From CAUZIZ01 sp965218775 (GTDB lineage: Bacteria > Acidobacteriota > UBA6911 > RPQK01 > JAJDTT01), in contig CBDCLS010000003.1 of NCBI GenBank assembly GCA_965218775.1, forward strand, positions 620,001 to 684,000: a stretch of DNA of 64,000 nt, given 5' to 3'. This document shows, in pieces, positions 10,004-19,439 of the stretch (its first letter is position 1; every line of letters starts with the position of its first letter). Made by a program: the position numbers and the translations under genes. A model generated the notes under the pieces. It was not told where the DNA came from and searched no databases. It saw only the letters and a program-made list of their open reading frames with translations.

Positions 10004-11035
10004 TTATACGTCAACGTGGTTGGGACCCACGGGCGAGTCAATCCCGGCGGTGGCCCACAAAAACCCGATCCGTGTGGATCTTGAGCTTGTTTTCTGACGA
10101 TTCTTAAGGGGTCTTGACCGGCCTACATCTTGTCGCACCTGGAGAGGTTCGTCGCCGTGCTCGGCGATCCACCTGCGCGACCACTCGACCGATTCCAAGT
10201 TCAGGTCGCAGATGTTAGTGGCCAGAAAGATCATGCCGTCGATACGGCCTTCGTGCAGCCAACGAAGTGCCTGCTCGCACTGCATCTTCATCAACTCGAG
10301 CGGCATGGGCCGTCGATTGCCGAAGTCCCACATGTACAGGCCCAGCAGCCTCTTCTTGCCGCTCGGCACCAGCTTTTCGTACTTGGCGAAGTTGGTCTCC
10401 AGGTTGGCCAGCTCCGGCGCCCGCCACGTCCACAGCGAAACGCTGTCGCACAACTCCAGATGAGGTAAGATCCGCTCGTCGAGCTGGTGCGTGTAGAGCG
10501 TCACGCCCAAGTCAAGCCGACGACTGGCCACGCCCATCTGTTTGCGGAACTCGTGCAGCTGTGCGACCGTCATTGCCGCCAGCGGTTGTCCGTCTGGGAG
10601 CGGACGTCCGACCTCAAAGTGAAAGAAGTCGTCCATAAAGACGCCCGTCAGGTTCGGCATATCCTGGGCGAGACTCAGTACATGCTGGCGTTCTTCGGGC
10701 GATGTAAGACCACTTGCACCGGTGATCGACCACACCACGCGCTCCAGGCTCTTGAAGGGAATAGCGTACTGTTGGAACGGCGGCTCTGGCCTGTCGTGGT
10801 AACGGATGAAGATGATATTTGGCACGCCAAGGAAGTGCGCACCCTCGACCGGCGTGATCCGTGAGTCGCCAGGTAATCCGTAATTGCCGTTGTACACGCC
10901 CGCTTCGTGCGACCAGGCCCATATACACTCCCGCACCGTATGCGGCGGCGTTGCCCAGGCGGCGGTGGACTGAGACCATGCACTCCAGGTAATAGCCAAC
11001 GTCGCCAGAATGAACCAAGATCTGGAATCTGTCAT
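10004..11035 (-). CDS. Secreted TIM-barrel-like protein of unknown function
   Basis: This 343-residue protein starts at 11035 with a signal peptide (MTDSRSWFILATLAITWSAW). The body has alternating strand and helix segments with acidic pairs typical of glycosidase barrels: MPNLTGVFMDDFFHFE, LELCDSVSLWTWR, GLYMWDFGN and RIDGMIFLATNICDLN. I do not recognise a named family. The last 40 or so residues after RWIAEHGDEPL look unlike the rest and may be read-through into sequence joined by a deletion, since an esterase fragment begins immediately beyond. It has architectural similarity to the product of 58210-59169. Confidence 0.6.
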   Translation of the reverse strand: MTDSRSWFILATLAITWSAWSQSTAAWATPPHTVRECIWAWSHEAGVYNGNYGLPGDSRITPVEGAHFLGVPNIIFIRYHDRPEPPFQQYAIPFKSLERVVWSITGASGLTSPEERQHVLSLAQDMPNLTGVFMDDFFHFEVGRPLPDGQPLAAMTVAQLHEFRKQMGVASRRLDLGVTLYTHQLDERILPHLELCDSVSLWTWRAPELANLETNFAKYEKLVPSGKKRLLGLYMWDFGNRRPMPLELMKMQCEQALRWLHEGRIDGMIFLATNICDLNLESVEWSRRWIAEHGDEPLQVRQDVGRSRPLKNRQKTSSRSTRIGFLWATAGIDSPVGPNHVDV

Positions 11036-11942
11036 GTTACCTTCCGGTTGGAATCGATTTGCGGAGCATAACTGCCCCCGTGGGAGTGTTTTGAGCAGCG
11101 CGTCTATCTTACGTCTTTCAGGACCACGATGATTTCACTCCTTCCCCACGTAGCAAGCGCTTAGCGAGTAATCTTATCTTCCCAAAGAAGCTGAGAGCGA
11201 CCGGTGGTCTTCCAAACCCTCAGCAAAGTCGAGATGCGACCCTAAAGTGAAACCGGCCTAACCTGCCGGTCGATACTATGGACCCCCAGTTTCTTTTGCA
11301 AGACCATCACCGTCGAGCTCTCTCCGTCGCGACCTCTACCACTCGCAAGATTGGCGGATTTCGGAGGGGGCTGTCGTCTTTCTGTGCTGAAAGCGACATG
11401 ACCCATCGCTGTATTAAATCGATATAGCCGGAATTTCTTAGAGTCTGGCTGGAGAGTTTTCTCATATCGCCTCCTGGCAGATGGGGCGGGTGGGTACTTT
11501 CAAACCGGTGGAATTGGTCCCCTTTTACACCGGTGCTGACACCAAAGCTGCGGGAATGGCTGCGGCCGCAATCACGGCGAGTCAATCAGCGAGTGCCTTT
11601 CCGCCAGCGGAATGCGTCGGCCTGAGCGCTCACCGAACTGACCTCTGAGTGGTTCTCAGCCCTCCTTTCGCGGGAATGATCCAGCACGTCCGCAAGGCAA
11701 CATTTACTTAGTGAGGGAAGCAAGAGATCCACGTCGGCACTGCTGCTGACGCCAGTCCTTTGTAACTGCGACCGTAAACCAAGATGAATCTGCGCAGACT
11801 CCGACCCGCCGACGGAGCCACATGGACGTACATCGCCCTTGCCAGAGAAGTGAGCGGGACTAGATTGCATTTCCAGAGCGGGAGGAGCCTCTCGTTTTCT
11901 GCAATCTCAGCGTAGTTCATTCGGCGTTTCCGCAGGAAACTT

Positions 11943-12086
11943 GAATGTCCGCTTTTAGGCGAGGCCGTGTGAAAAGTCAAAGATAGCTTTCTCAAATCGT
12001 CCCTGCAACGCGCGAGACTTGGAGGCTACCTATGGTGTTCGGACGATCGTGACTTTTCACACAGGCTCAGGCGAAAGCGGTCGTTC
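11943..12086. repeat. REP-like palindrome, copy 2, split in its loop
   Basis: The left half GAATGTCCGCTTTTAGGC (11943-11960) and right half AGGCGAAAGCGGTCGTTC (12069-12086) form the same hairpin as the copies at 4.0, 23.6 and 27.5 kb. AGGC in the loop is present on both sides of the insert. The sequence upstream (TAGTTCATTCGGCGTTTCCG) also matches that of the 23.6-kb copy. Confidence 0.75.
11961..12068. mobile_element. MITE-like insert with GTGTGAAAAGTC ends, copy 2 (108 bp)
   Basis: The left end is GAGGCCGTGTGAAAAGTCA and the right end, reverse complemented, is GAGCCTGTGTGAAAAGTCA. The flanking AGGC at 11957-11960 and 12069-12072 looks like a 4-bp target duplication. The interior differs from the 4.0-kb copy, suggesting an independent insertion rather than a duplicated composite. 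Confidence 0.65.
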
Positions 12087-12873
12087 GGGGGCGATCTACT
12101 CTGACACTGTTTGTACGGTCAGATCTGGGCTATTACAGTTCATCCACCGCGCTTGACCTTCATTGCTGTATCGCCAATCGCAGCCTCGATTGGAAGGCCA
12201 ACGATTTCATTCTTTGTCGTCGACTGTAATGATGATGCTATCCCTGGGGCTTCGGAATCGAGAACAGTTCATCCTTGTCCAGGTTCGACACCTTCACCGT
12301 GTCATTGCGTTCCCAGTCTCCTCCTCTGGCCTGTCATCCAGGGCAAACATCCTGTTCATCCTCTTACTTATTGAGGGGGGGGGGGGGGGGGGGGGCGCTT
12401 CCCGCTGCTCCGCTGGTGGGTTAAACCACGAACGTAGGTCTGCAATTACCTCATCGCTTCTTCAAACTCCCCAGGGGCGCGAATTTGGGGGGGGGATTGC
12501 TGGGATATGCGCGCTTCTCGGGTCCCGTCGCCCTCCTCAGAAGGCACTCCCTTAGTTGGGGGGTGTGGGGGTGCCTCCCGCCGGTCAGCCGACTTACATG
12601 CGCTACAGCTGTCACAGGGCTCCTCCAGGCCCCGGGATCGAGAGGGAGAGCAGATGCAGGGTTGGCGATTTCCCCACCATCGGCCTCACCGCTGACTGTT
12701 AACGGATTCGTAGGATGCCAGCAGCCTGCAGCTTCTTCAGGCCTCTGGGGCGTGAATCTGGCGGGGGGTAAAACGGGTTGATGTGCGGGCGGCTGGGGTA
12801 GGCAGTGGTGTTCGGGAGTGGACGTTCCGAGGGCCAGCCTAGGAAGCCTCGGAAGCCAGGAAAAGGATCAGGC

Positions 12874-15525
12874 TCAAGGGACGTCCGTAGCCAAATTCAG
12901 GTGGTGCCTGCCCCCGATGACCTGGATGCCGATCCGGGTAGAGGACAGCTCCAGCTGTGGGACCGATACCACCCCTGCCCCGATCCTGAACTTTCGTCCG
13001 TTGTGGACGAGCACCAGATCTCTGGAAGCATCGCGGGCCAGGATCACCCTTGTTTCAAGCCCCTGCGGCAGCTCGACCTCGAGAGTCATCCGCTGGTTCT
13101 CATGCCGCCACTCGACCTCGATGTCTCCTCGCAACGAGGGAAAGGTACCCCGGGCCCAGTCGAGATCTCCCATCCTGGGCTCGATCCGGCAGCTCTGAAA
13201 CCCGGGGCCCTCGGAGAACACCCCCAGGAGGTAGCGCGACAGGGTCCAGGCCGGTCCCGAGGCCCCCGAATGGACCTGGCTCGCTCCGGTTCCGTAGAAG
13301 CCGAAGCGGTCCCAGGTCTCCCACATGGTGGGCACGTCGAAGGCCCGCATCATGGGAGCATACCGATCCCTTATGCCATCCAGCGCAGCGGTGACTGCAC
13401 CGGACTCCAGGAGCGCTTCGATGACGTAGTGAAAGTACAAGGGTGTGGCCCGGACCAGCTCTGGGCCGGGCTCTGACAACTGGCTTGCGATCCGATCCCT
13501 TTGTCCCTCCTCGGCAATACCATAGAGAATCACCAGGGCATTGCTGAGCTCAGTGGCCGTGGACGATTGCTTCCCTTCCCGGACGCTATCCACGTAAAGC
13601 TCCCGGTCCCGATCCCAGTGCGAGCGTCTCAGCGATTGTCGCACCTCCCGGGCGCGAGCCCTCCAGAGTGCTGCCTCCTCGTCCCGTCGCAGGTCGCGAG
13701 CTAAACCCTCCAGATGGGTCAACATCCGGAAGTAGAAGGCGTTCGTTTCCAGATTCGCCCCACGCATGTCTGTATCCACATGGTCGACCCAGTTGGAGTA
13801 GGGAAGCCAGTAGAGCAGGCCTGTATCGTCGGCGTGGCGGCGGCACCATTCGGCCAGGCCGGAGAGCGTCGGGTAAAGCTCCCTTGCCAGTGCCAGATCG
13901 CCAAAGTACTGGTAGTGATCCCCCACGGCAACCGCGTACAGGAGCCCATGCTGGGGAATGTTCCGAGGGTTGTCGTAGGCCTCGGACTTCTTGACGTCTC
14001 GGTAGAGTCCACCCTGCTTGGCTTCGGATCCCGGGTAGTGCTTTCTGAGCAGGCCATCCCGAAGCTGGCCCCTCGAGAGCAGACGGAAGAAGCGCTTGGT
14101 GATAGCCAGATCTCCGTAGGCCGCCCAGGAGGCGTAGGCTCCGTGGACCCCGTCTCCACCCCAGACCCGCCGCTCTCGGTTCTCGGCCACATGGCTGTCC
14201 TCCATGTTCAGGTAGGCGGTGTCTACCGACGCCCTCCAGAGCCGGGTCAAGACGGGATCCGAGCACTCGAAGCTTCCCCTCTCCGGGGCTGGGTAACGGT
14301 AGGCCACCACGCTGATGGAATCCACCTGGACGGGGTGCTCCGCGTTGCGAACGACGATCTGAAGGTATCGAAACTGCTTGTACTCGAAGGTCTGCCATAC
14401 CTGCTGGCCGGGCCTCGACACATACCGGTCCCCCAGGCGCATACCCTGCATGACGGACCAGATCCGCCCCTGGACCAACTCGGATCCATAGGTCAAGTCC
14501 ACGATGGCCCCGCCCGGACCCTTCATGCGGACCTTTGGAAAACCGAAGAGAGGCCTCCCAAAGTCTACGATCAGAAGAGGAGAGCGCACTCCCTTTTCCG
14601 GCGGCTCCCCCTCCCGGTAGGAAGCGCTCTGAAGGCGGGCTCCTTCGCCATCCGCTCTCAGGACCGCCTCCGAGTCCTGGATCCGGGCGTGTTGGAGAGG
14701 ATGGTGGGTCTCCTGCATGAGCTGCTCGGGCACCTGAGTCTCTTTCCAGGGGCTCATGTAGGGAAGAGCGACGGCCCGGGTGCCGGGTACCTCCATCACC
14801 TCTCCCGTCTGCACCACACGGGTGGGGTAGACCTCTTCCTCTCTCATCATTGGAGTCTGCCTCGGCTCCAGGTAGGTCCAGGGAGTACGGGACTCGGAAA
14901 TCACCAGGGCTGCCGGCCAGGAGGAGGCATCATAGCCGGGCATCGTCCAGTCGGGAGGGTCCAGGTTGGCATCGTAGATCTCCGTCACTCCCAGGGAATC
15001 GTTGATCGGCTCCACGTCGTTTCGCCAGCCTTGGGCCGGTCTGACCCGCCAGTCCCGGTCGGTTCCCACGATCTGGCGTCCACCGTCTGGCCCCTCGACC
15101 TCGAGCTGGACGAAGAGACCGGCGCGGGAGTCCCGAGTGTAGTTGTTGTGGCAGCCGTAGTGGTAGGCGAGGATCGCTACCGTGTTGTCGCCTTGCCGCA
15201 AGTGGGGGGCAACTTCGTAGCTGTCGTAGGACTTCCAGCGGGGATCGCTTCGAGCTGGACCTCTCCCCAGGTATACGCCGTTGACATAGAGGAGGTAACG
15301 GTCGGCGGCCGTGACCTTCAGGACGGCTTCTCGGGGTCGTCCGTTCAGCTTCAGATCCCGACGGACCATCAGGAAGAAGTGATACGGATCCGCCTCACCC
15401 TCGGCCCAGATCCACCGGGCCACCCAATGCCCCGGAAATCCCTGGCCCCGCGCTTCATATGCCAGACTCAGGATCAGGGGCACTAGTTGAAGCACCAGCA
15501 TCACGGTTGCCTTGTAAAGGGTCAT
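12874..15525 (-). CDS. Secreted alpha-L-rhamnosidase-like glycoside hydrolase (GH78-type)
   Basis: This 883-residue protein has an N-terminal signal segment (VLQLVPLILSLAYEARGQG). Residues 30-200 match the N-terminal beta-sandwich of bacterial rhamnosidases (WIWAEGEADPYHFF, LYVNGVYLGRGPARSDPRW). The (alpha/alpha)6 barrel spans roughly residues 420-790, with a segment RRVWGGDGVHGAYASWAAYGD where GH78 enzymes carry their catalytic acid region, and PTMWETWDRFG where the conserved glutamate lies. A C-terminal sandwich closes the protein. The expected role is removal of terminal rhamnose or a related sugar from polysaccharides outside the cell. The ATG at 15525 follows the permease stop by one base, so the two form an operon. 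Confidence 0.8.
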   Translation of the reverse strand: MTLYKATVMLVLQLVPLILSLAYEARGQGFPGHWVARWIWAEGEADPYHFFLMVRRDLKLNGRPREAVLKVTAADRYLLYVNGVYLGRGPARSDPRWKSYDSYEVAPHLRQGDNTVAILAYHYGCHNNYTRDSRAGLFVQLEVEGPDGGRQIVGTDRDWRVRPAQGWRNDVEPINDSLGVTEIYDANLDPPDWTMPGYDASSWPAALVISESRTPWTYLEPRQTPMMREEEVYPTRVVQTGEVMEVPGTRAVALPYMSPWKETQVPEQLMQETHHPLQHARIQDSEAVLRADGEGARLQSASYREGEPPEKGVRSPLLIVDFGRPLFGFPKVRMKGPGGAIVDLTYGSELVQGRIWSVMQGMRLGDRYVSRPGQQVWQTFEYKQFRYLQIVVRNAEHPVQVDSISVVAYRYPAPERGSFECSDPVLTRLWRASVDTAYLNMEDSHVAENRERRVWGGDGVHGAYASWAAYGDLAITKRFFRLLSRGQLRDGLLRKHYPGSEAKQGGLYRDVKKSEAYDNPRNIPQHGLLYAVAVGDHYQYFGDLALARELYPTLSGLAEWCRRHADDTGLLYWLPYSNWVDHVDTDMRGANLETNAFYFRMLTHLEGLARDLRRDEEAALWRARAREVRQSLRRSHWDRDRELYVDSVREGKQSSTATELSNALVILYGIAEEGQRDRIASQLSEPGPELVRATPLYFHYVIEALLESGAVTAALDGIRDRYAPMMRAFDVPTMWETWDRFGFYGTGASQVHSGASGPAWTLSRYLLGVFSEGPGFQSCRIEPRMGDLDWARGTFPSLRGDIEVEWRHENQRMTLEVELPQGLETRVILARDASRDLVLVHNGRKFRIGAGVVSVPQLELSSTRIGIQVIGGRHHLNLATDVP

Positions 15526-15526
15526 A

Positions 15527-17296
15527 CTATTTTGCCGCCTCTCCCTTCTCCGTCTCTAACACCCATGCCGCGGCGGCGGCCAGGTGAATGATACTTGCCA
15601 CCGCCAGCACGGCCCGAAATGTGCCGCTGCGCGCCTCGTAACCCTCGACGCCGCCGGCAAAGACCCATAGGGAAGCCGCGAAGCAGGTCGCCAGCGACAC
15701 GGCGGCCACCGTTCCAATGGCCGCCAATCCCACCCTGCCATGTTGCTTCTCCACACTCATCGGGCGAACGGGTGTGGTGGAGACGGGACTGCCTTCCGCC
15801 TCCTGATTCGTTGTGGCTGGGATTGGTGGTCTGCCTGAATCGTCGGCCACTGCCGCACTATCCGGCGCTGAGGACGCGCCGCCTCGCCAGGCGAGTAGGA
15901 GGTACAGAACGGCAGCCAGAAACCAGACCGGTATCGCGACCATGAACAGACTGAGTGTGTCGGTCAGTGCCAGACTCAAGGCCGCGACCACGGCCACGAT
16001 CCATGTGACAAGCGCCGGCCAATTCACAAGTTGCCCTGCTTTGGTCGTCCGGAATTGCGTAAGCCCCAGACGCGGAAACAGCCAATGTTCCACGAACACG
16101 ACCGCCCCGACGGGTACCAGCAAGATGCCGAACAGAGCCACAAACTCCAGCAGGTAGCCGAAGATAAATGGAAAACAGGCGACGATCGTGGTAAAGGCAC
16201 CAGCGAACAAGGTCACCAGCCATCGGGGCCAGCCGGGCGTGATCGTCTGTAGCGCCAATCCAGCCCGATAGAGCGTAGGATTGGACGTGGCCCAGCCCGA
16301 CAAAATGACACAAATGATCCCGGCGAAGCCGAGACATTGATACGCCACGGCCCCGGGGTCAAGATCGGCAATGGGCGTCTTCAGCAACGCCGCCACGCCG
16401 CCCCCCATGATTCCCGCACAGATCCACGCCAAGAAGTGGCCCAGGTACATGCCGCACGCCGAGAACGCGCCGTACCCATAGCTGCGCGCGAAACGGAGTA
16501 CCGCCATGTCGGATAAACCGACGTGGAATGCCAGGTTGCAGATCCACGCGAATGCCGCCACGTGCACCATGCCGAAGTGACTCTCCGGATCGGTGATCCA
16601 GATCTTCAACGCGGCAAGCTGCCAGAAATCCTCCATGCTGCTCAGTGAGCTCACCTCCGGAGTTTCCCTGACGAGCCCAGGGAGGATCGCAGCCGCGCCC
16701 GCGAAGAACATCACGAAGATCCACGGCACGCAAATCGCCGCAAACTGTGCCAAGCGACGAAAACCCAAGATTGCCACCGTGACCACAACCACGCCAACGC
16801 AGAGCACGACCAGGACGAATCGGTAGTCTTCGGGATACCAGAGGGTCTGCGGCGGAATGCCAAGCGGAATCCGCACGGCGGAGGCAGATACGGTGATCAT
16901 CGTGCCTGACAGAATGCAGAACAGAATCGCGTTGAGCACATTGTAGATCGATGTCACTACCGGCCCGGCGATCCTCCGCAGGTACCAATAGAGGGTCAGC
17001 CGCGTCTGGACGGCAATCGGTCCGCAAACAAACGTCCACGAAAGAACGGCCAGCAAATTACCGATGATCAGGCCCAGAATGAGGTCTCGCGCACCAACGC
17101 CCCAGGAAACGAACAGGGCGCCGATGACAAACTCGGTACCGGCCACGTGCTCGCCGGAAAACACGGCCGCGAAGTGACGGGCCGATTCGAACCTGTCCTT
17201 CGTCACCGGCTCGCGCTCGAACTCGTAGAGCCGATCGGCGCGCTTGAGGACACCTTCGGAAGACGCAAGCCCCTGGGTCTTGTTAAGGTCCGTCAG
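15527..17296 (-). CDS. NCS1-type purine/cytosine permease-like transporter, probable CTG start
   Basis: Roughly a dozen hydrophobic helices cover residues 40-500, followed by a charged loop and a final pair of helices. EHVAGTEFVIGALFVSWG is the characteristic first helix of the nucleobase:cation symporter-1 (Transp_cyt_pur) superfamily. A GTG at 17206 would give 559 residues, but the family-typical N-terminus LYEFEREPV continues upstream in frame. The only well-placed initiation signal is GGAGGAG at 17302-17308, five bases before a CTG at 17296, giving 589 residues. The substrate is unknown; its coupling to a rhamnosidase suggests uptake of a product of that pathway, which is inference. Confidence 0.7.
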   Translation of the reverse strand: MTDLNKTQGLASSEGVLKRADRLYEFEREPVTKDRFESARHFAAVFSGEHVAGTEFVIGALFVSWGVGARDLILGLIIGNLLAVLSWTFVCGPIAVQTRLTLYWYLRRIAGPVVTSIYNVLNAILFCILSGTMITVSASAVRIPLGIPPQTLWYPEDYRFVLVVLCVGVVVVTVAILGFRRLAQFAAICVPWIFVMFFAGAAAILPGLVRETPEVSSLSSMEDFWQLAALKIWITDPESHFGMVHVAAFAWICNLAFHVGLSDMAVLRFARSYGYGAFSACGMYLGHFLAWICAGIMGGGVAALLKTPIADLDPGAVAYQCLGFAGIICVILSGWATSNPTLYRAGLALQTITPGWPRWLVTLFAGAFTTIVACFPFIFGYLLEFVALFGILLVPVGAVVFVEHWLFPRLGLTQFRTTKAGQLVNWPALVTWIVAVVAALSLALTDTLSLFMVAIPVWFLAAVLYLLLAWRGGASSAPDSAAVADDSGRPPIPATTNQEAEGSPVSTTPVRPMSVEKQHGRVGLAAIGTVAAVSLATCFAASLWVFAGGVEGYEARSGTFRAVLAVASIIHLAAAAAWVLETEKGEAAK

Positions 17297-17870
17297 TTGT
17301 TCTCCTCCACCGCAAGATCACGCAGAAAGACAATTCGAATCGCGTAAAGTGTAGTCGTCTGGGGTCTGGAGTCAAAGGGTTGGTAGAGCGGTCTGGACAT
17401 TACCTGTCAAGCGGTTGGGGAAGCGAAACCAGTAGTCCTCGTCCTTTCTACTTCCTAATGGTGCCTGAATCCCCTTGCAATGCCCTTCTATCCTGGCCTC
17501 GATGATAGCTGCAAGTACCTCATGAACCTTTAGTTATCTTCGATTCCACGCCACTCATCTGTTGAAGTACGGCTTTTCGGCGTCCACGAGAGGGTTGTGG
17601 GTGCATGCTGAAAGTTGACGGTCCGCTTTCGCGTACACTTGCGCCGAGAAGGAAAGGATGCCAACCCCCGGCTCTATGCGATCTATCTCAGGAGCCCGTC
17701 CCAGTAGTCCGGGCCGGTCGCGAACAATTCCCGTGTGTGTCTGTCTGCGAACGTCCGGATCACAGATCAACTGTCCTCTGTCACGTAGCGCTTGCGTACG
17801 ATCGTCCGATCGTCGAGCACTTCCCGCCTCATTGATTGCTTCCCCCTCTCGGTGCTATTGTCCGGGTCTC
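17297..17870. other. Intergenic stretch upstream of divergent genes
   Basis: These 574 bases separate the minus-strand permease operon from the plus-strand gene at 17871. On the minus strand, 17555-17720 encodes a peptide ending ACTHNPLVDAEKPYFNR that looks protein-like rather than random. It may be the tail of a deleted gene, but I do not recognise it. Promoters for both operons should lie here; none is convincing by eye. Confidence 0.4.
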
Positions 17871-18929
17871 ATGTCGAAGAGCGGGAGAGCGACACTCCTT
17901 CTGGTGCTCGCCCTGGGTTGGCGGGCAGCACCTGGGCATGTAATGTCCTATCAGGACATTCCCACCGACGAGGTGTCGACCCTCTATCCGGTCACACTGA
18001 ACTCTGAGGATGGAGCTCCGGTACTGAACATCGCCTTCAGCTCGCGCGGGGTTCAGAAGCTGACAACCTTCGAGGAGCCTGATCTGGACTGGGTCTATCC
18101 AGACGGACGCAGCGCCTGGGACTACAGGGAGTGGCACTGGTGGAAAGGGCATCCTTTCGACTTCGAGGCTCGTGGACTGGACAATCCAGCCTATTGGCAG
18201 TCCTTTCGACCCCGCCACTGGGGCAACCCCAGAGTTGACGCGGAGAGGCTAAGACAGGGTTACCTGGGCATCGACTTCGAGACGGATGGCTTCTACTTTA
18301 GCCAGGACTATCTCCTTCCGGCTCAGGTAGAAGCCGGCTCCGTCTATTGGGACATGGTTTTTACCGCCACCAATTCCACAGGGACGCAGATCGAGGAATA
18401 TGGTCATTTCTTCGCTTGCTATACCTCTGTGAACAGCAACAAATCCTACTGGTTCTGGGATGGTGGAGGGGAGCTGGTACTCTGGAAGGATCGAGGTGCC
18501 AGCCACCTCAACGCTTACGTGACCAGCTCACAAGCCTATTTCCGTCCCGGTGGAAGGATCCCGCATTGTCCGCGGGGCGAAGGCCGGATCGTAGGGACCT
18601 GGCACCATCCCGTGCTGGTCTCACACGCCTCACCTGGTGGGTGGCGCTCGGTGATTCTCCTGGATCAAGATACTACTGGTGCCATTGCCTGTGGAATGCA
18701 GGGGGTGGCCATGGACTTCATCTTCTACCCGGGCCACAGGCAGCGCATCTTTCAGAGTGGCAGCAGCTTCAGTTCCCATCTGCGCCACCTCCTGGTCAAG
18801 AGTCCGGATCTTCCCTCCCTGCAACAGTTGGAGGAATGGTGGAGGCAGTTCCGCGAATCCAAGTCCAAGGTGGGAAGACTGGTCGGGCGCTTTCGCAGCA
18901 GTGCTCCGGGGACTCTGAATGAGCCCTGA
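17871..18929 (+). CDS. Secreted hypothetical protein, aromatic-rich
   Basis: The chosen start at ATG 17871 gives 352 residues with a signal peptide (MSKSGRATLLLVLALGWRAA). The open frame extends to 17658 but that part is composition-poor. The body is rich in Trp, Tyr and His in short strands (YREWHWWKGHPFDFEARG, NSNKSYWFWDGGGELVLW), as in secreted carbohydrate-active beta-sandwich proteins, but I recognise no family or catalytic motif. No strong ribosome binding site precedes the start. It is isolated: upstream is a divergent permease operon and downstream are gene fragments. Confidence 0.6.
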   Translation: MSKSGRATLLLVLALGWRAAPGHVMSYQDIPTDEVSTLYPVTLNSEDGAPVLNIAFSSRGVQKLTTFEEPDLDWVYPDGRSAWDYREWHWWKGHPFDFEARGLDNPAYWQSFRPRHWGNPRVDAERLRQGYLGIDFETDGFYFSQDYLLPAQVEAGSVYWDMVFTATNSTGTQIEEYGHFFACYTSVNSNKSYWFWDGGGELVLWKDRGASHLNAYVTSSQAYFRPGGRIPHCPRGEGRIVGTWHHPVLVSHASPGGWRSVILLDQDTTGAIACGMQGVAMDFIFYPGHRQRIFQSGSSFSSHLRHLLVKSPDLPSLQQLEEWWRQFRESKSKVGRLVGRFRSSAPGTLNEP

Positions 18930-18989
18930 TCACGAAGCTGACGACGTCTCTTCATTCGCGCTCGATGGCCATCCCGGCGCGACGTTTCG

Positions 18990-19103
18990 ATGAACCAGAT
19001 CATCACCTCGGCGGTTGCTGAGAAGATAGCAGCCCTCCTCACCTTGGAGTATTTGGAGGAGCGAGCCGCTCGAGGCGACCGAGCGCAGCCAAACCCATGG
19101 TAG
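18990..19103 (+). pseudogene. Short antitoxin-like peptide remnant
   Basis: A 37-codon frame from ATG 18990 reads SAVAEKIAALLTLEYLEERA followed by ARGDRAQPNPW. From memory, this resembles the first part of small putative antitoxin or hypothetical proteins whose next segment would be REKFLAALAKVPD; here the frame ends early. Too short for a firm call. Confidence 0.3.
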
Positions 19104-19182
19104 TAGACTGCATGGGTCTTGACCATGAACCTTCAACAGGAGTAAGACAATGTGTCGATGGGCTGCGGTCGCAGCCTTCTTT

Positions 19183-19428
19183 CAGACAGGACAGATGGTC
19201 AAAGCGAGATCGCCATTCGAACACACCCTGTTCTTGGGCTATTCCAACAGCTGCGTGGCCTACTTGCCCCGGGCCGAGGACTATTCGCCCGGTGGTCGGA
19301 AGATCGAAGAAAGCTACGCCATACCCGACTTGATGGCCCAAAGCCATGTCCTCCCAGTGGCCTTTGATCCGGGCGCGGAGCAAATGGTCGTCGAGCGGGT
19401 GTCCAATTTGATCCAACAGCTGACTTGA
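19183..19428 (+). pseudogene. C-terminal remnant of a neutral/alkaline ceramidase-like protein
   Basis: The frame reads RSPFEHTLFLGYSNSCVAYL and then PRAEDYSPGGRKIEESYAIP, ending VVERVSNLIQQLT. This is the signature tail of the neutral/alkaline non-lysosomal ceramidase-like family, in which the N-terminal domain with the zinc site makes up most of the protein; that part is absent here. The stop lies 11 bases before the SDR gene start. A fragment with no expected activity. Confidence 0.6.
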
Positions 19429-19439
19429 AGGGGCAGACA

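Larger units (their letters stand above)
11036..12873. other. Long intergenic stretch: repeats, G tracts, no convincing gene
   Basis: No open frame here resembles a known protein. The left part, 11036-11940, shows nothing I can name. A split REP-like hairpin with a MITE-like insert occupies 11943-12086. A further repeat arm (12087-12135, containing TTTGTACGGTCAGATCTGGG) is shared with 27425-27473 and 29034-29085. A run of 21 G lies at 12375-12395 and a run of 9 G at 12487-12495. The tract 12400-12873 is GC-rich without recognisable content. Confidence 0.6.

Noticed and set aside
13714..15486. A 590-codon open frame on the plus strand
   Set aside because: It lies antisense to the GH78-like gene and is Gly/Pro/Arg/Val-rich without motifs, a by-product of high GC in the real gene.
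4370..17296. A polysaccharide utilisation locus of the SusCD type
   Set aside because: Several secreted glycan-related proteins are present, but no SusC/SusD pair, regulator or shared operon was found, and many genes are broken.
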